This document shows positions 1 through 7,407 of a DNA stretch of 64,000 nucleotides, in pieces (position 1 is the first letter of the stretch; every line of letters starts with the position of its first letter). The notes beneath the pieces were generated by a model. That model was not told the origin of the DNA. It made no database searches and saw only the letters and a program-made list of their open reading frames with translations. The DNA is from Proluteimonas flavola (GTDB lineage: Bacteria; Pseudomonadota; Gammaproteobacteria; Xanthomonadales; Xanthomonadaceae): NCBI RefSeq assembly GCF_021191705.1, contig NZ_JAIWPU010000007.1, forward strand, positions 19,689 through 83,688, written 5' to 3'. The position numbers were made by a program, and so were the translations under genes.

Positions 1-1
1 C

Positions 2-490
2 GCGACAGAGGACACGGCGCCGGGAACGCCGGCTGGGAAGAAGGCAGTGGCGAAACAAGCGACTGCGAAGACGTCTGCGGCGAAGAAGGCCGCGGCGAAG
101 AAAGTGGCCGCGAAGAAAACCACGGCCAAGCGCGCCGTCGCGAAAACGCCTGCAAAGAAAGTCGCGCCGGCACAGAAAGCCGTCGCGAAGAAATCGCCTG
201 CGAAGACGGCCGCATCGAAGCCCGGACCGGCAGTGAAGTCGCGGTCCGCCTCCGCGAACCGGCGCCGCAGTCCGGCCGCAGCCACGCAGACCACGCCGCG
301 CAGCACGCGATCCGCCCGTCGCACGACGCAGGCACCCGCTGCACCGGCGCGCGCGTCGCGCAAGGCCGTGCGGTCGCCGACACGCGTCGGCAGCCTGCCC
401 AACCTCGGTTTCATCTCGCCGATCCCGCTCGCGCCCGAACCGTTGCAGGGCAAGGGCGGCAAGCCGCGTAAAGGGAAGCGCCGACCATGA
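2..490 (+). CDS. phaE: Probable PhaE C-terminal tail (PHA synthase subunit), 5' partial
   Basis: The frame is open to the left window edge, so only the C-terminal 162 residues are visible; a GTG at 47 is an internal candidate start but no ribosome site precedes it. The visible part is a low-complexity tail of Ala-Lys repeats of the AAKK/VAKK kind, like a histone H1 or AlgP tail, then an Arg/Ser/Thr-rich stretch and a short hydrophobic segment (LPNLGFISPIPLAPEPL). Its TGA overlaps the ATG of phaC by four bases (ATGA), implying translational coupling. PhaE is the non-catalytic partner of class III PHA synthases and usually sits directly upstream of phaC, so the identity rests mainly on position. 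Alternatives are a phasin or a DNA-binding histone-like protein. The PhaE domain itself lies outside the window. Confidence 0.5.
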   Translation, partial: ATEDTAPGTPAGKKAVAKQATAKTSAAKKAAAKKVAAKKTTAKRAVAKTPAKKVAPAQKAVAKKSPAKTAASKPGPAVKSRSASANRRRSPAAATQTTPRSTRSARRTTQAPAAPARASRKAVRSPTRVGSLPNLGFISPIPLAPEPLQGKGGKPRKGKRRP

Positions 491-1554
491 CCGGACCGCT
501 GCACATCACGCCCGACCGCATCGCCGACGAAGTCGCGCGCGTCCAGCAGAAGCTGGGCGCCGGCCTGCGCACGCTGCGCGAGGTCGGCGACTTCGATTAC
601 GGCGCGACGACGAAGCAGGAAGTCTGGCGCGACGGCAAGGTCGTGCTGTACCGCTTCATCGGCGAGAAGGCGCCGACCGCGCGCGTGCCGCTGCTGATCG
701 CCTACGCGCTGGTCAACCGGCCGTACATGGTCGACCTGCAGCACGACCGTTCGATCGTGAAGGGGCTGCTGGCGCGCGGCGAGGATGTCTACATCCTCGA
801 CTGGGGCTACCCCGACCGCTCCGATCGCTTCCTGATGCTCGAGGACTACATCGAACGGTTCCTCGGCGGCGCGGTGGACCATCTGCGTCGCAGCGCCGGG
901 CTCGATGCGATCAACCTGCTCGGCATCTGCCAGGGCGGCACGTTCGCACTGAGCTACGCCGCGCTGCATCCCGAGCGCGTGCGCAATCTGGTCACGATGG
1001 TCACGCCGGTGGATTTCCACACCGACGGCAACATGCTCGCGCACTGGACGCGCGATCTGGATGTCGACCTGTTCGTCGACACGCTCGGCAACGTGCCGGC
1101 CGACATGATGAACGCGTGCTACCTCACGTTGAAGCCGTGGCGCCTGCTGGTGCAGAAGTACGTGGGCGCGGTCGACATCCTCGACGACGTGCCGGCGCTG
1201 GAGGATTTCCTGCGCATGGAAAAGTGGATCTTCGATTCGCCAGACCAGGCCGGCGAGACCTTCCGCCAGTACATCAAGCAGTTCTACCAGGGCAACGGCT
1301 TCGTCAACGGCGGCATCGTCATCGGGACGCGCGAAGTGCATCTGGGACTGGTCGAGATGCCGGTGCTCAACATCTTCGCCGAGCAGGACCATCTGGTGCC
1401 GCCTGAGGCCTCGCGCGCGCTGCGCGGGCTCGTCGGCACGCAGGACTATTCGGAACTGTCGTTCCGCGGCGGGCACATCGGCATCTACGTGTCGGGTCGC
1501 GCGCAGACGCAGGTGCCGTCGGCGATCCACGACTGGCTGGCGCAGCGCGCATGA
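487..1554 (+). CDS. phaC: Class III poly(R)-hydroxyalkanoic acid synthase subunit PhaC
   Basis: This enzyme polymerises (R)-3-hydroxyacyl-CoA into polyhydroxyalkanoate storage granules in the cytoplasm. The 355-residue protein has an alpha/beta-hydrolase fold with the lipase-like box G-I-C-Q-G-G, placing the nucleophile at Cys148. Asp301 (AEQDHLVPP) and His330 (RGGHIG) complete the triad. These positions are almost identical to the Cys149/Asp302/His331 triad known for class III synthases, and the length of about 355 matches class III rather than the roughly 560-590 residues of classes I and II. The ATG overlaps the stop of the upstream probable phaE by four bases, consistent with the two-subunit class III enzyme. 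Confidence 0.95.
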   Translation: MTGPLHITPDRIADEVARVQQKLGAGLRTLREVGDFDYGATTKQEVWRDGKVVLYRFIGEKAPTARVPLLIAYALVNRPYMVDLQHDRSIVKGLLARGEDVYILDWGYPDRSDRFLMLEDYIERFLGGAVDHLRRSAGLDAINLLGICQGGTFALSYAALHPERVRNLVTMVTPVDFHTDGNMLAHWTRDLDVDLFVDTLGNVPADMMNACYLTLKPWRLLVQKYVGAVDILDDVPALEDFLRMEKWIFDSPDQAGETFRQYIKQFYQGNGFVNGGIVIGTREVHLGLVEMPVLNIFAEQDHLVPPEASRALRGLVGTQDYSELSFRGGHIGIYVSGRAQTQVPSAIHDWLAQRA

Positions 1555-1582
1555 CGCGCCTGCGTCGCGGGGGCGCGCGCTG

Positions 1583-1783
1583 ATGTCGGCGTCGCCCACA
1601 CTGAGCCGCACGCGCGAGGATCGCGTGCTCGCCGGCGTCGTCGGCGGCATCGCCCGGCGCTTCGACTGGAACCCGACCGTGGTGCGCGCGCTGTTCGTCA
1701 TTGTGTCGGTGGTGTCGGCCGCGTTCCCCGGCCTGTTCGTCTACCTGCTGCTGTGGATGCTGATGCCGGAAGGCGAGGGCTGA
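1583..1783 (+). CDS. PspC-domain small membrane protein
   Basis: A 66-residue protein that is essentially one PspC domain. It has the typical opening RTREDRVLAGVVGGIARRF, then the W-N-P-T-V-V-R hinge and one hydrophobic segment (about residues 33-60) ending in LLLWMLMPE. PspC domains occur in envelope stress proteins of the phage-shock response, but many stand-alone copies have no assigned role. No pspA or pspF homologue is visible nearby. The gene follows phaC by 28 bases and its stop lies two bases before the GTG of the next gene, suggesting a short operon. Confidence 0.85.
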   Translation: MSASPTLSRTREDRVLAGVVGGIARRFDWNPTVVRALFVIVSVVSAAFPGLFVYLLLWMLMPEGEG

Positions 1784-1785
1784 GC

Positions 1786-2232
1786 GTGCATCGGGCGGTG
1801 CGCGTCGCGGCACTCGCGCTCGGCGCGGTGTGGACGGTGCCCAATACGCTGATCGGACTCGTCGGCGGCCTCGCGGGACTGCCGTTCGGCGCGCATTGCC
1901 GCTGGCGGCGCGACGATCTCGCGCTGGTGTTCGACCGCTGGCCCTGGGGGCCGGGCGGGGCGATCACCTTCGGCAATGTGATCCTGCACACCGGAGATTC
2001 GCTGGACGTGCGCTGCGCGACCTACGCGCACCGCGCTGCATGGTGCGAGGACGCGCCGATCCGGCTTGCCGACCACGAGCGCGCGCACGTCTACCAGTAC
2101 ATGGTGCTGGGCCCGCTGTTCCTGCCGCTGTACCTGCTGTTCGGCGGGGTCAGCGTGCGCAACCGCTTCGAGCGCGCGGCCGATCGCTATGCCCTGACCG
2201 GTCGCGGCTGGTGGCCGTGGCCGCGCCCCTGA
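1786..2232 (+). CDS. Conserved membrane protein with HExxH and ExxAD motifs (putative metallopeptidase-like)
   Basis: The GTG at 1786, two bases after the stop of the PspC gene, gives 148 residues; an in-frame GTG at 1753 would lie inside that gene and is less likely. Hydrophobic segments occur at about residues 8-34 and 106-121. Between them is A-D-H-E-R-A-H-V-Y-Q-Y, an HExxH zinc motif with His97, Glu98 and His101. It is followed by F-E-R-A-A-D-R-Y-A, where Glu129 and Asp133 fit the ExxAD pattern that supplies the third ligand in gluzincins such as HtpX. Related unannotated bacterial proteins with an HERxHVxQY signature are known to me, but no function is established. The roughly 28-residue gap between motifs is much shorter than in M48 peptidases. 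Confidence 0.7.
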   Translation: MHRAVRVAALALGAVWTVPNTLIGLVGGLAGLPFGAHCRWRRDDLALVFDRWPWGPGGAITFGNVILHTGDSLDVRCATYAHRAAWCEDAPIRLADHERAHVYQYMVLGPLFLPLYLLFGGVSVRNRFERAADRYALTGRGWWPWPRP

Positions 2233-2440
2233 GCGTGCCGACGGACGGTCGCCGGTTTTGACGGCTCGATAACGGATCCGGCGTCAGGTTCCAGACGTCG
2301 AAGCAGAACCCGGAAGGCGCAAGGCCAACCGCAGACGCTCCGGCACTGGAAGGCCGGCCGGAGACATCCGGCAGACTGGGCCTTTCGCATATCCGGCATT
2401 CCGACATGCCGGTGTGCCCACGAAGTCTCTGGAGCCGTCG

Positions 2441-2923
2441 ATGCGCTACGAACGTGATGCCGTATCCCCGTGGTCCTTCTTCCTGCCGGTCGCGCTCGCC
2501 GTGCTGGTGGGCAGCCTCGTCGCCGATGCCATCGGCGGCATGCTGCGCGACCGTTTCGACGACGTACCGCCAGCGGTTGTCGAACAGGCGCCCGCACCGG
2601 TCGACACGACGCCCGTCGAGACGGCTGCGCCGGTCGAGCCGGCGCCTGCCGCGTATGCGCCTGTCTCGCAGCCCGAACCTGTGGTGGAAGCACCGAATCC
2701 CGATGCCGCACTGCTCGCAGAGCCCGACAGTGCGGGCGCGCCGTTGGCGGCCGCGACGCCGGCCAGCGATGGTGCGCGTCGACTCTCTGGCCCGATGACA
2801 GCCCGTCAGGCCGGCGAGAGCGAAAGCTGCATCAACAACACCGTCGCCACGCGCAGTCCGAACGGCTGGGAACAGGCACTGGAAAACGACGCGCCGGTGC
2901 GCTGTGAGGCGACGTCGAACTGA
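2441..2923 (+). CDS. Hypothetical Pro/Ala-rich single-pass membrane protein
   Basis: ATG 2441 is preceded by GGAG at 2431-2434, a well-spaced ribosome site, so it is preferred over the GTG at 2414 in the same frame. The 160-residue protein has a short charged N-terminus and one membrane helix (about residues 12-32). A disordered Pro/Ala/Val/Glu-rich linker follows to about residue 110, then a small C-terminal part with two cysteines (ESCINN and PVRCEA) that could form a disulfide in the periplasm. No known domain is recognised. It stands alone, 208 bases after the preceding gene, with no co-directional partner. Confidence 0.6.
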   Translation: MRYERDAVSPWSFFLPVALAVLVGSLVADAIGGMLRDRFDDVPPAVVEQAPAPVDTTPVETAAPVEPAPAAYAPVSQPEPVVEAPNPDAALLAEPDSAGAPLAAATPASDGARRLSGPMTARQAGESESCINNTVATRSPNGWEQALENDAPVRCEATSN

Positions 2924-2976
2924 GTGCATCGGCGTCATCGGCACGCTCGATCGGACTTGATCTGCGCGCATGGCTT

Positions 2977-3122
2977 GCCTCCACCCAGCCCGCAAGCCGG
3001 GGAGGGCTGAAAAGCGCATTGTCCGGGTGCTCGAACACAATCGACGGGCCGGCAGAGGCTTGCGCGCATTGGAGAGCGGGCCAAAGCCCTCCCCCGCACG
3101 CGGGGGAGGGTTGGGTGGGGGC
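2977..3122. repeat. Two inverted copies of a GC-rich intergenic repeat
   Basis: The copy at 2977-3008 reads GCCTCCACCCAGCCC then a short loop and GGGGAGGGCT. The copy at 3085-3122 is its reverse complement with a longer stem (AGCCCTCCCCCGC / GCGGGGGAGGG, then TTGGGTGGGGGC). The second copy alone forms a strong hairpin. They lie about 75 bases apart between the end of a plus-strand gene and the end of the minus-strand NRDE gene. The arrangement resembles paired REP/BIME-type intergenic elements. Confidence 0.6.
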
Positions 3123-3175
3123 AAACGCGAAGCCGGAGCAATTGCCATCGAGCTTCTCGATGCTTGAGATCGGGC

Positions 3176-3973
3176 TTACCGCTCTCGCGCGTCCAACCGC
3201 TGCCGCGACGTATCGATCGCCTGACCATCCGCATCGAAGCGCCGCTCGCAAAACAGCATGCTGTCCCGATCCGCCAGCACCACACTGCTGCACCGCGTTC
3301 CATACCGCGGATCCTCGATGAAAGCAGGCGACAGGCGCCGCTCCAGCGTGAGCCCGACACCGGTATCGGGCAGCGCCGCATCCGGCGCCGTCCGCGTATC
3401 GCGCAGACCGGCGAACAGGGGTTCCAGTGATGCAGCATCGATCGATGCAGGCAGTGCACCGGGCGCAGTCGTCTTCAGCCAGTCCGCCAGCGTCCGCGTC
3501 GCTGAAGTGCTTTTCGGCCACGGCGCATCGAAGGCGCCGTTGGACATCGCATGCAGACCGGGCGCAACCGGCGCGGCCTTGAAGCCCGGATGGTTGCTGG
3601 CGAACCAGAGCGCATCGCCATCCCAGGCCAGCAGGTTGAAGCGGCCATAGTCCTCCGCCGTCTCCGCCAGGCCTTGCGCGAACTCCGCTGCCGATGCATC
3701 GCCATGCACGAAATCGCGCACCAGCCAGCCACGCGACAGTGCGGCCGCTTCGGGCGCAGCGCCTGCGCGCACGTTGGTCACCGCGGCCAGTCGGCGTCGC
3801 GCGGCCAGCAGCCAACTGCCGCCCTGCACGAGATCACGGCCGCCGTAGATGTCCGGATGCTGCGGATCGAACGCGGCGGCTGCTGTCGGGCGCGCGTGGA
3901 ATTCGTCGCGGTTGGCGATCAACGCGAGCGGCAGATCGGGACGGGTCTTCCAGGCGATGGCGATCAGGCACAT
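3176..3973 (-). CDS. NRDE (TANGO2-like) family protein
   Basis: The 265-residue protein begins M-C-L-I-A-I-A-W and carries the family signature A-N-R-D-E-F (NRDE at 21-24), then YGGRDLVQGGSWLL and AAVTNVRAG. This matches the NRDE/TANGO2 family, cytoplasmic proteins implicated in lipid or haem handling in eukaryotes but without a settled bacterial role. The conserved Cys2 at the mature N-terminus is present. The ATG has no ribosome site; instead a -10-like TAGCAT (3985-3980, minus strand) ends six bases before it, predicting a leaderless transcript. The gene faces the repeat pair at 2977-3122. Confidence 0.85.
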   Translation of the reverse strand: MCLIAIAWKTRPDLPLALIANRDEFHARPTAAAAFDPQHPDIYGGRDLVQGGSWLLAARRRLAAVTNVRAGAAPEAAALSRGWLVRDFVHGDASAAEFAQGLAETAEDYGRFNLLAWDGDALWFASNHPGFKAAPVAPGLHAMSNGAFDAPWPKSTSATRTLADWLKTTAPGALPASIDAASLEPLFAGLRDTRTAPDAALPDTGVGLTLERRLSPAFIEDPRYGTRCSSVVLADRDSMLFCERRFDADGQAIDTSRQRLDARER

Positions 3974-4081
3974 GCGGCCATGCTAGCCGAGCGACCCGGT
4001 GCGCGACGCGCGGCTCGATGCGGATCGAAGACCTCCCGATTGCCCCGAAACGACAACGGCCCGCATGCGCGGGCCGTCGAC

Positions 4082-4167
4082 TGGTACCGGAGGCGGGACT
4101 CGAACCCGCACGCTTTTAAGGGCGGCGGATTTTGAGTCCGCTGCGTCTACCATTCCGCCACTCCGGC
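4082..4167 (-). tRNA. tRNA-Leu (anticodon CAA)
   Basis: On the minus strand the 5' acceptor strand GCCGGAG (4167-4161) pairs with CTCCGGT near the 3' end, and the encoded CCA lies at 4084-4082. The anticodon loop reads ACTCAAAAT within the stem CGG...CCG, giving anticodon CAA. The T arm is GCGGG-TTCGAGT-CCCGC. The 86-base length and the long variable arm are those of a class II leucine tRNA. A promoter with TATACT lies just upstream. Confidence 0.95.
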
Positions 4168-4178
4168 ACGGACGCGGG

Positions 4179-4207
4179 AGTATAGCGGAAGCGCGGCGCG
4201 GCCTGAA
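4179..4207 (-). promoter_or_regulatory. Sigma-70-type promoter of tRNA-Leu
   Basis: On the minus strand TTCAGG (4207-4202) is separated by 17 bases from TATACT (4184-4179). The -10 matches five of six consensus bases, the -35 three of six. The predicted start falls about five bases before the mature tRNA 5' end, a short tRNA leader. Confidence 0.55.
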
Positions 4208-4288
4208 TCCCGGCGTCTTTGCGTTCTCCAAACATGCGGGCCGGCATCATGCGCGTGCCGGCGCAGGGCCGGAAGCCCGGGAGGGGAC

Positions 4289-4831
4289 ATGCACGATCGA
4301 ATGAAGTCGCAACGGATGGCGGCCTGGATGCTTGCGCGACCGCGTCTGTCGGCTGCGCAGGCGTGCCGTATGCGGATCCTGTTCGCGGTCCTGCTGCCGT
4401 TGACCGCCGCTGCCTGCGCGAGCCAGCCGGTCCCGCGCGTCGTCGATGCCGAGCCGGTCGCGGAACGCGAGATCGCGTTGCCGGCCGGCATGCGCACGGT
4501 GCCGTCGCGGCCGAACGGCCAGGTGCGCCTGGCCGAGGGGGTGTTCCGCGTGCACCTGAGCAATATCCGCTGCGTGCGCGCGCCGTGCCCGAACGGTTAC
4601 ATGGTCTCGAACGTCGATGGCCGGCCGGCTGCATTGCGGCCCGACGTGCCGCAGCCGGTGTCGCGGATGCCGGAACAGGTCCGCTTCGATGCCGCGTCCG
4701 GTGGCGCGGTCGAGGAGGGGCTGGTCGAGAAGGCGCATATCGGCGACGGCATCGTCGTCGAAGGCCGCGCCTGGCTGATCGAAGGCGGCCGCGCGCTGCG
4801 GGTCGAGGTCGAACGGCTCCTGTCCGACTGA
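4289..4831 (+). CDS. Putative exported lipoprotein of unknown function
   Basis: ATG 4289 follows GGGAGG (4279-4284) at four bases and is used here. However, an internal ATG at 4370 begins a typical lipoprotein signal (MRILFAVLLPLTAAACAS, Cys as lipid site), and starting there would give 153 residues. The mature part contains a Cys-rich turn R-C-V-R-A-P-C-P-N-G and later a beta-rich region ending in the acidic C-terminus. No named domain is recognised. It converges on the DUF885 gene, whose stop is 15 bases away, with no obvious terminator in between. Confidence 0.65.
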   Translation: MHDRMKSQRMAAWMLARPRLSAAQACRMRILFAVLLPLTAAACASQPVPRVVDAEPVAEREIALPAGMRTVPSRPNGQVRLAEGVFRVHLSNIRCVRAPCPNGYMVSNVDGRPAALRPDVPQPVSRMPEQVRFDAASGGAVEEGLVEKAHIGDGIVVEGRAWLIEGGRALRVEVERLLSD

Positions 4832-4846
4832 CGCCGTGGGGCTGGC

Positions 4847-6700
4847 TCAGCCGGCCCTGCCGTCGTCCTCGATCTTCGACGCGTCGATCCATGCATCGAC
4901 CGCGCGCGACACCACGTCCAGCGGCAATGCGCCGTTCTCCAGCAGCACGCCGTGGAAGGCGCGCAGGTCGAACCGCTTCTTCAGTGATTGACGCGCATGC
5001 CCGCGCAGTGCGAGCAGGGTGTGCAGGCCGACCGTGTGCGCGCACGCGCGACCGGGACGCACCAACTGGCGCTGCGCCTCGCTGCGTGCCTGCGCTTCGC
5101 TCATGCCGGCGACCTCGCGCAGATAGGTCTGCGCCTGTGCGAGCGTCCAGCGTTCGGAATGCAGGCCCGTATCGACGACCAGTCGCGCGGCGTGCACGAG
5201 TTCCGCGCGCAGGCGGCCGAGATCGCCCTGCGGATCGTCGTCGTAGACGCCCATCTCGACCGCGAGACGCTCGGCATACATCGCCCAGCCTTCGGTGAAC
5301 GCGGTCGGCGCCAGGCTGCGCCGCAGCCGCGGCAGCGCGACCTGCGCCTGCGCAAGGCCCACCTGCAGATGATGGCCGGGCAGGCCGTTGTGATAGACCA
5401 GCGTCGGCAGCCCGCCCTCGGGCAGGGCGCGCACCTGCGCGACATCGAGCACCAGCGTGCCGGGCCGGACATCGCCGCCGGGCGGGATGTAGTAGACGGC
5501 TGCGTTGCCGGCCGCATCGGGCGGCGCCAGCTGGACGTCGAGCGGCTGCGTCGGCAGCGCGCCGAAGTAACCGGGCAATGCGTCCTCGATCGCATCCAGG
5601 CGTGCCTGGACCGACGCACGCAAGGCCTCGCGGTCTTCGTCCGGGACGCTCGCGGCAACGGCTTCCGTCGCAGCGGCGACACTGTCTTCTGCCGGTGGCG
5701 CCTCGGCATCGGTCAGCGGCACGCGATCGCGCATGATCGCCGCCATCTCGCCGCGGATGCGGCTGACCTCGTCGTGGCCGAGCGCATGCAACTGGGCTGC
5801 GTCGAGACCGACGCCGGTGTTCCAGCGCAATGCCGCGGCGTAGTAGTCGTCGCCGTCGGGCAGGGCCCAGACACCGTTGTCCGCATCCTGCGTGGCGATG
5901 GCGGCTTCGATGCGCGCGAGCAGGCGCGCATAGGCCGGCAGCGTGGCGTCCTCGATCGCGCTGCGCGCATCGCGCAACAGTTCTTCGCGCAGCGCGGCGT
6001 CGATGCCCTGCGCACCGTCGAGCTTGCGTGCGAAGGCCTGCACAAACGGACTGCCGTCAACGCCGACGCGCACCAGATCGCGGATCTGCAACGCCGCGCC
6101 TTCGAGTGCGGTGCGCGGCGGCACGACGCCGTGCCTTGCCTGCAGATCGAGGTTGTCGCGTACCTGGTCGAGCTTGGTCGCCACTGCATGCAAGCGCGCC
6201 ACGTAGTTGCGCGCTTGCGCCGCACCGGTCACCGGCTGCGCGCTCTCGAAGAAGCCCGGCAGCGACATCGGAATGCTCGACAGCTGGTCGACCGCGTACA
6301 GATTCGTGCCCAGCGGCAACCACGCCGGCGACCAGTCGAAGCCGAGCAGATCGGCCTGGCTGCGATAGAACCAGCGCGCCATCTCCAGCGTGCGCCGCTG
6401 CTGCGGTGCGAAGGCGTCGTCGTCGATATCGTCGAGCGCGGCGAGGTTGGCGGCGAGCGTGTCGCGCAGTTCGGCGCGACGCACCAGCGAGGCGTCGGTC
6501 AGGCGACCGGCGGCGATGCGCGAATCCGGATTGTCGATGCCGAGCACGGTCATCGCTTCGGGATCGTTGGCGAGGAATGCATCGAACTGCGCGTCGACCA
6601 GCGCATCGACGGCGCGGCCGTCGGCATCGGGCACGGTGGGGGATTGGCCGCAGGCGGCAAGCAGCATCGCCAGAGTGGCGGTCAGCAGCGATCGGGTCAT
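4847..6700 (-). CDS. DUF885 family lipoprotein with altered metal-binding motif
   Basis: A 617-residue protein with a lipoprotein signal (LAMLLAACGQ, lipid site Cys17), so probably anchored in the cell envelope. Overall length and the C-terminal motifs F-T-E-G-W-A-M-Y-A-E (Glu470) and P-G-R-A match the DUF885 family, predicted zinc-dependent peptidases with an HExxPGHH motif. Here that motif reads H437-N-G-L-P-G-H-H444: the histidines are intact but the catalytic Glu is Asn438. The usual W-P-G-Q-A block is also changed to R-P-G-R-A. This points to an inactive or re-purposed member. It is transcribed alone, with a further -10-like TACAGT well upstream of the start. Confidence 0.85.
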   Translation of the reverse strand: MTRSLLTATLAMLLAACGQSPTVPDADGRAVDALVDAQFDAFLANDPEAMTVLGIDNPDSRIAAGRLTDASLVRRAELRDTLAANLAALDDIDDDAFAPQQRRTLEMARWFYRSQADLLGFDWSPAWLPLGTNLYAVDQLSSIPMSLPGFFESAQPVTGAAQARNYVARLHAVATKLDQVRDNLDLQARHGVVPPRTALEGAALQIRDLVRVGVDGSPFVQAFARKLDGAQGIDAALREELLRDARSAIEDATLPAYARLLARIEAAIATQDADNGVWALPDGDDYYAAALRWNTGVGLDAAQLHALGHDEVSRIRGEMAAIMRDRVPLTDAEAPPAEDSVAAATEAVAASVPDEDREALRASVQARLDAIEDALPGYFGALPTQPLDVQLAPPDAAGNAAVYYIPPGGDVRPGTLVLDVAQVRALPEGGLPTLVYHNGLPGHHLQVGLAQAQVALPRLRRSLAPTAFTEGWAMYAERLAVEMGVYDDDPQGDLGRLRAELVHAARLVVDTGLHSERWTLAQAQTYLREVAGMSEAQARSEAQRQLVRPGRACAHTVGLHTLLALRGHARQSLKKRFDLRAFHGVLLENGALPLDVVSRAVDAWIDASKIEDDGRAG

Positions 6701-6792
6701 CGGCCTCGAGGGACAGCGGCGGGGGAACCCGGCTCACTGTAGCGGCTGGGGTCGCGGGATGCGCGCCCCTGTTCACGTTTCGAGCGCGCTGC

Positions 6793-7398
6793 TCAGTCGA
6801 CGGTGTCGAGCGCCAGCGAGGCGTCGTCACGCAGATACCAGTCGTCGGCGTCGGGACGGAACTGCGCACAATGCACGATCGGCGCCTGATAGACATGCAG
6901 CGACACGGCGACGGCGTCCGGACTCGCGTTGCGGATCGTGTGGTACTCGTGCGGTGGAATCAGGCTCCCTGCGCTGCCGACGCCGGCCTGCATGCCCGAG
7001 GCCGCGCGGAAGCGGAAGCGCTCGCCGTCGGATTCGAGCAGTTCGTACTGGGCGATTTCCAGCGTGCCGCGCCAGATGCCTTCCACGCACCACAGGCCAT
7101 CGTGATCGTGGATCGGCGTGCCCTGGCCGGGCGCCCAGGTCATCGCGACGATGCTGTAGCCATGCGCGGGACTGCGATAGAGCTCGCGCCGCGCGTAGTG
7201 GCCGTCGACGGGCAGTTGCGTGCAGGCCGGCAGTTCGACCGCGGGATCGCGGATCAGCGCGCACATGGCGCCACGCAACGCGCTGGTGACGGCGTGATGG
7301 TCGCCGGCCGCAATGGCGGTATCGATCGCCGCGATCACCCGGTCGCGGCCCTGGAAGGCGATATCGGGATGATCGGCGGCGGTGGACTCAAAACGCAT
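6793..7398 (-). CDS. Cysteine dioxygenase family protein (cupin)
   Basis: A 201-residue cupin with the cysteine dioxygenase type I signature. His97 and His99 lie in P-I-H-D-H-D-G, followed by Cys104 with the same spacing as the Cys of the Cys-Tyr cofactor, His153 in E-Y-H-T-I-R-N, and Tyr170 in L-H-V-Y. All iron ligands and both cofactor residues are therefore present, so oxidation of cysteine to cysteine sulfinate, or of a related thiol acid, is plausible. It lies immediately downstream of metX. The ATG has no ribosome site, and a TAGACT box six bases before it overlaps the TAG stop of metX, suggesting its own promoter and a leaderless mRNA. Confidence 0.82.
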   Translation of the reverse strand: MRFESTAADHPDIAFQGRDRVIAAIDTAIAAGDHHAVTSALRGAMCALIRDPAVELPACTQLPVDGHYARRELYRSPAHGYSIVAMTWAPGQGTPIHDHDGLWCVEGIWRGTLEIAQYELLESDGERFRFRAASGMQAGVGSAGSLIPPHEYHTIRNASPDAVAVSLHVYQAPIVHCAQFRPDADDWYLRDDASLALDTVD

Positions 7399-7407
7399 CG
7401 CTGCAGT

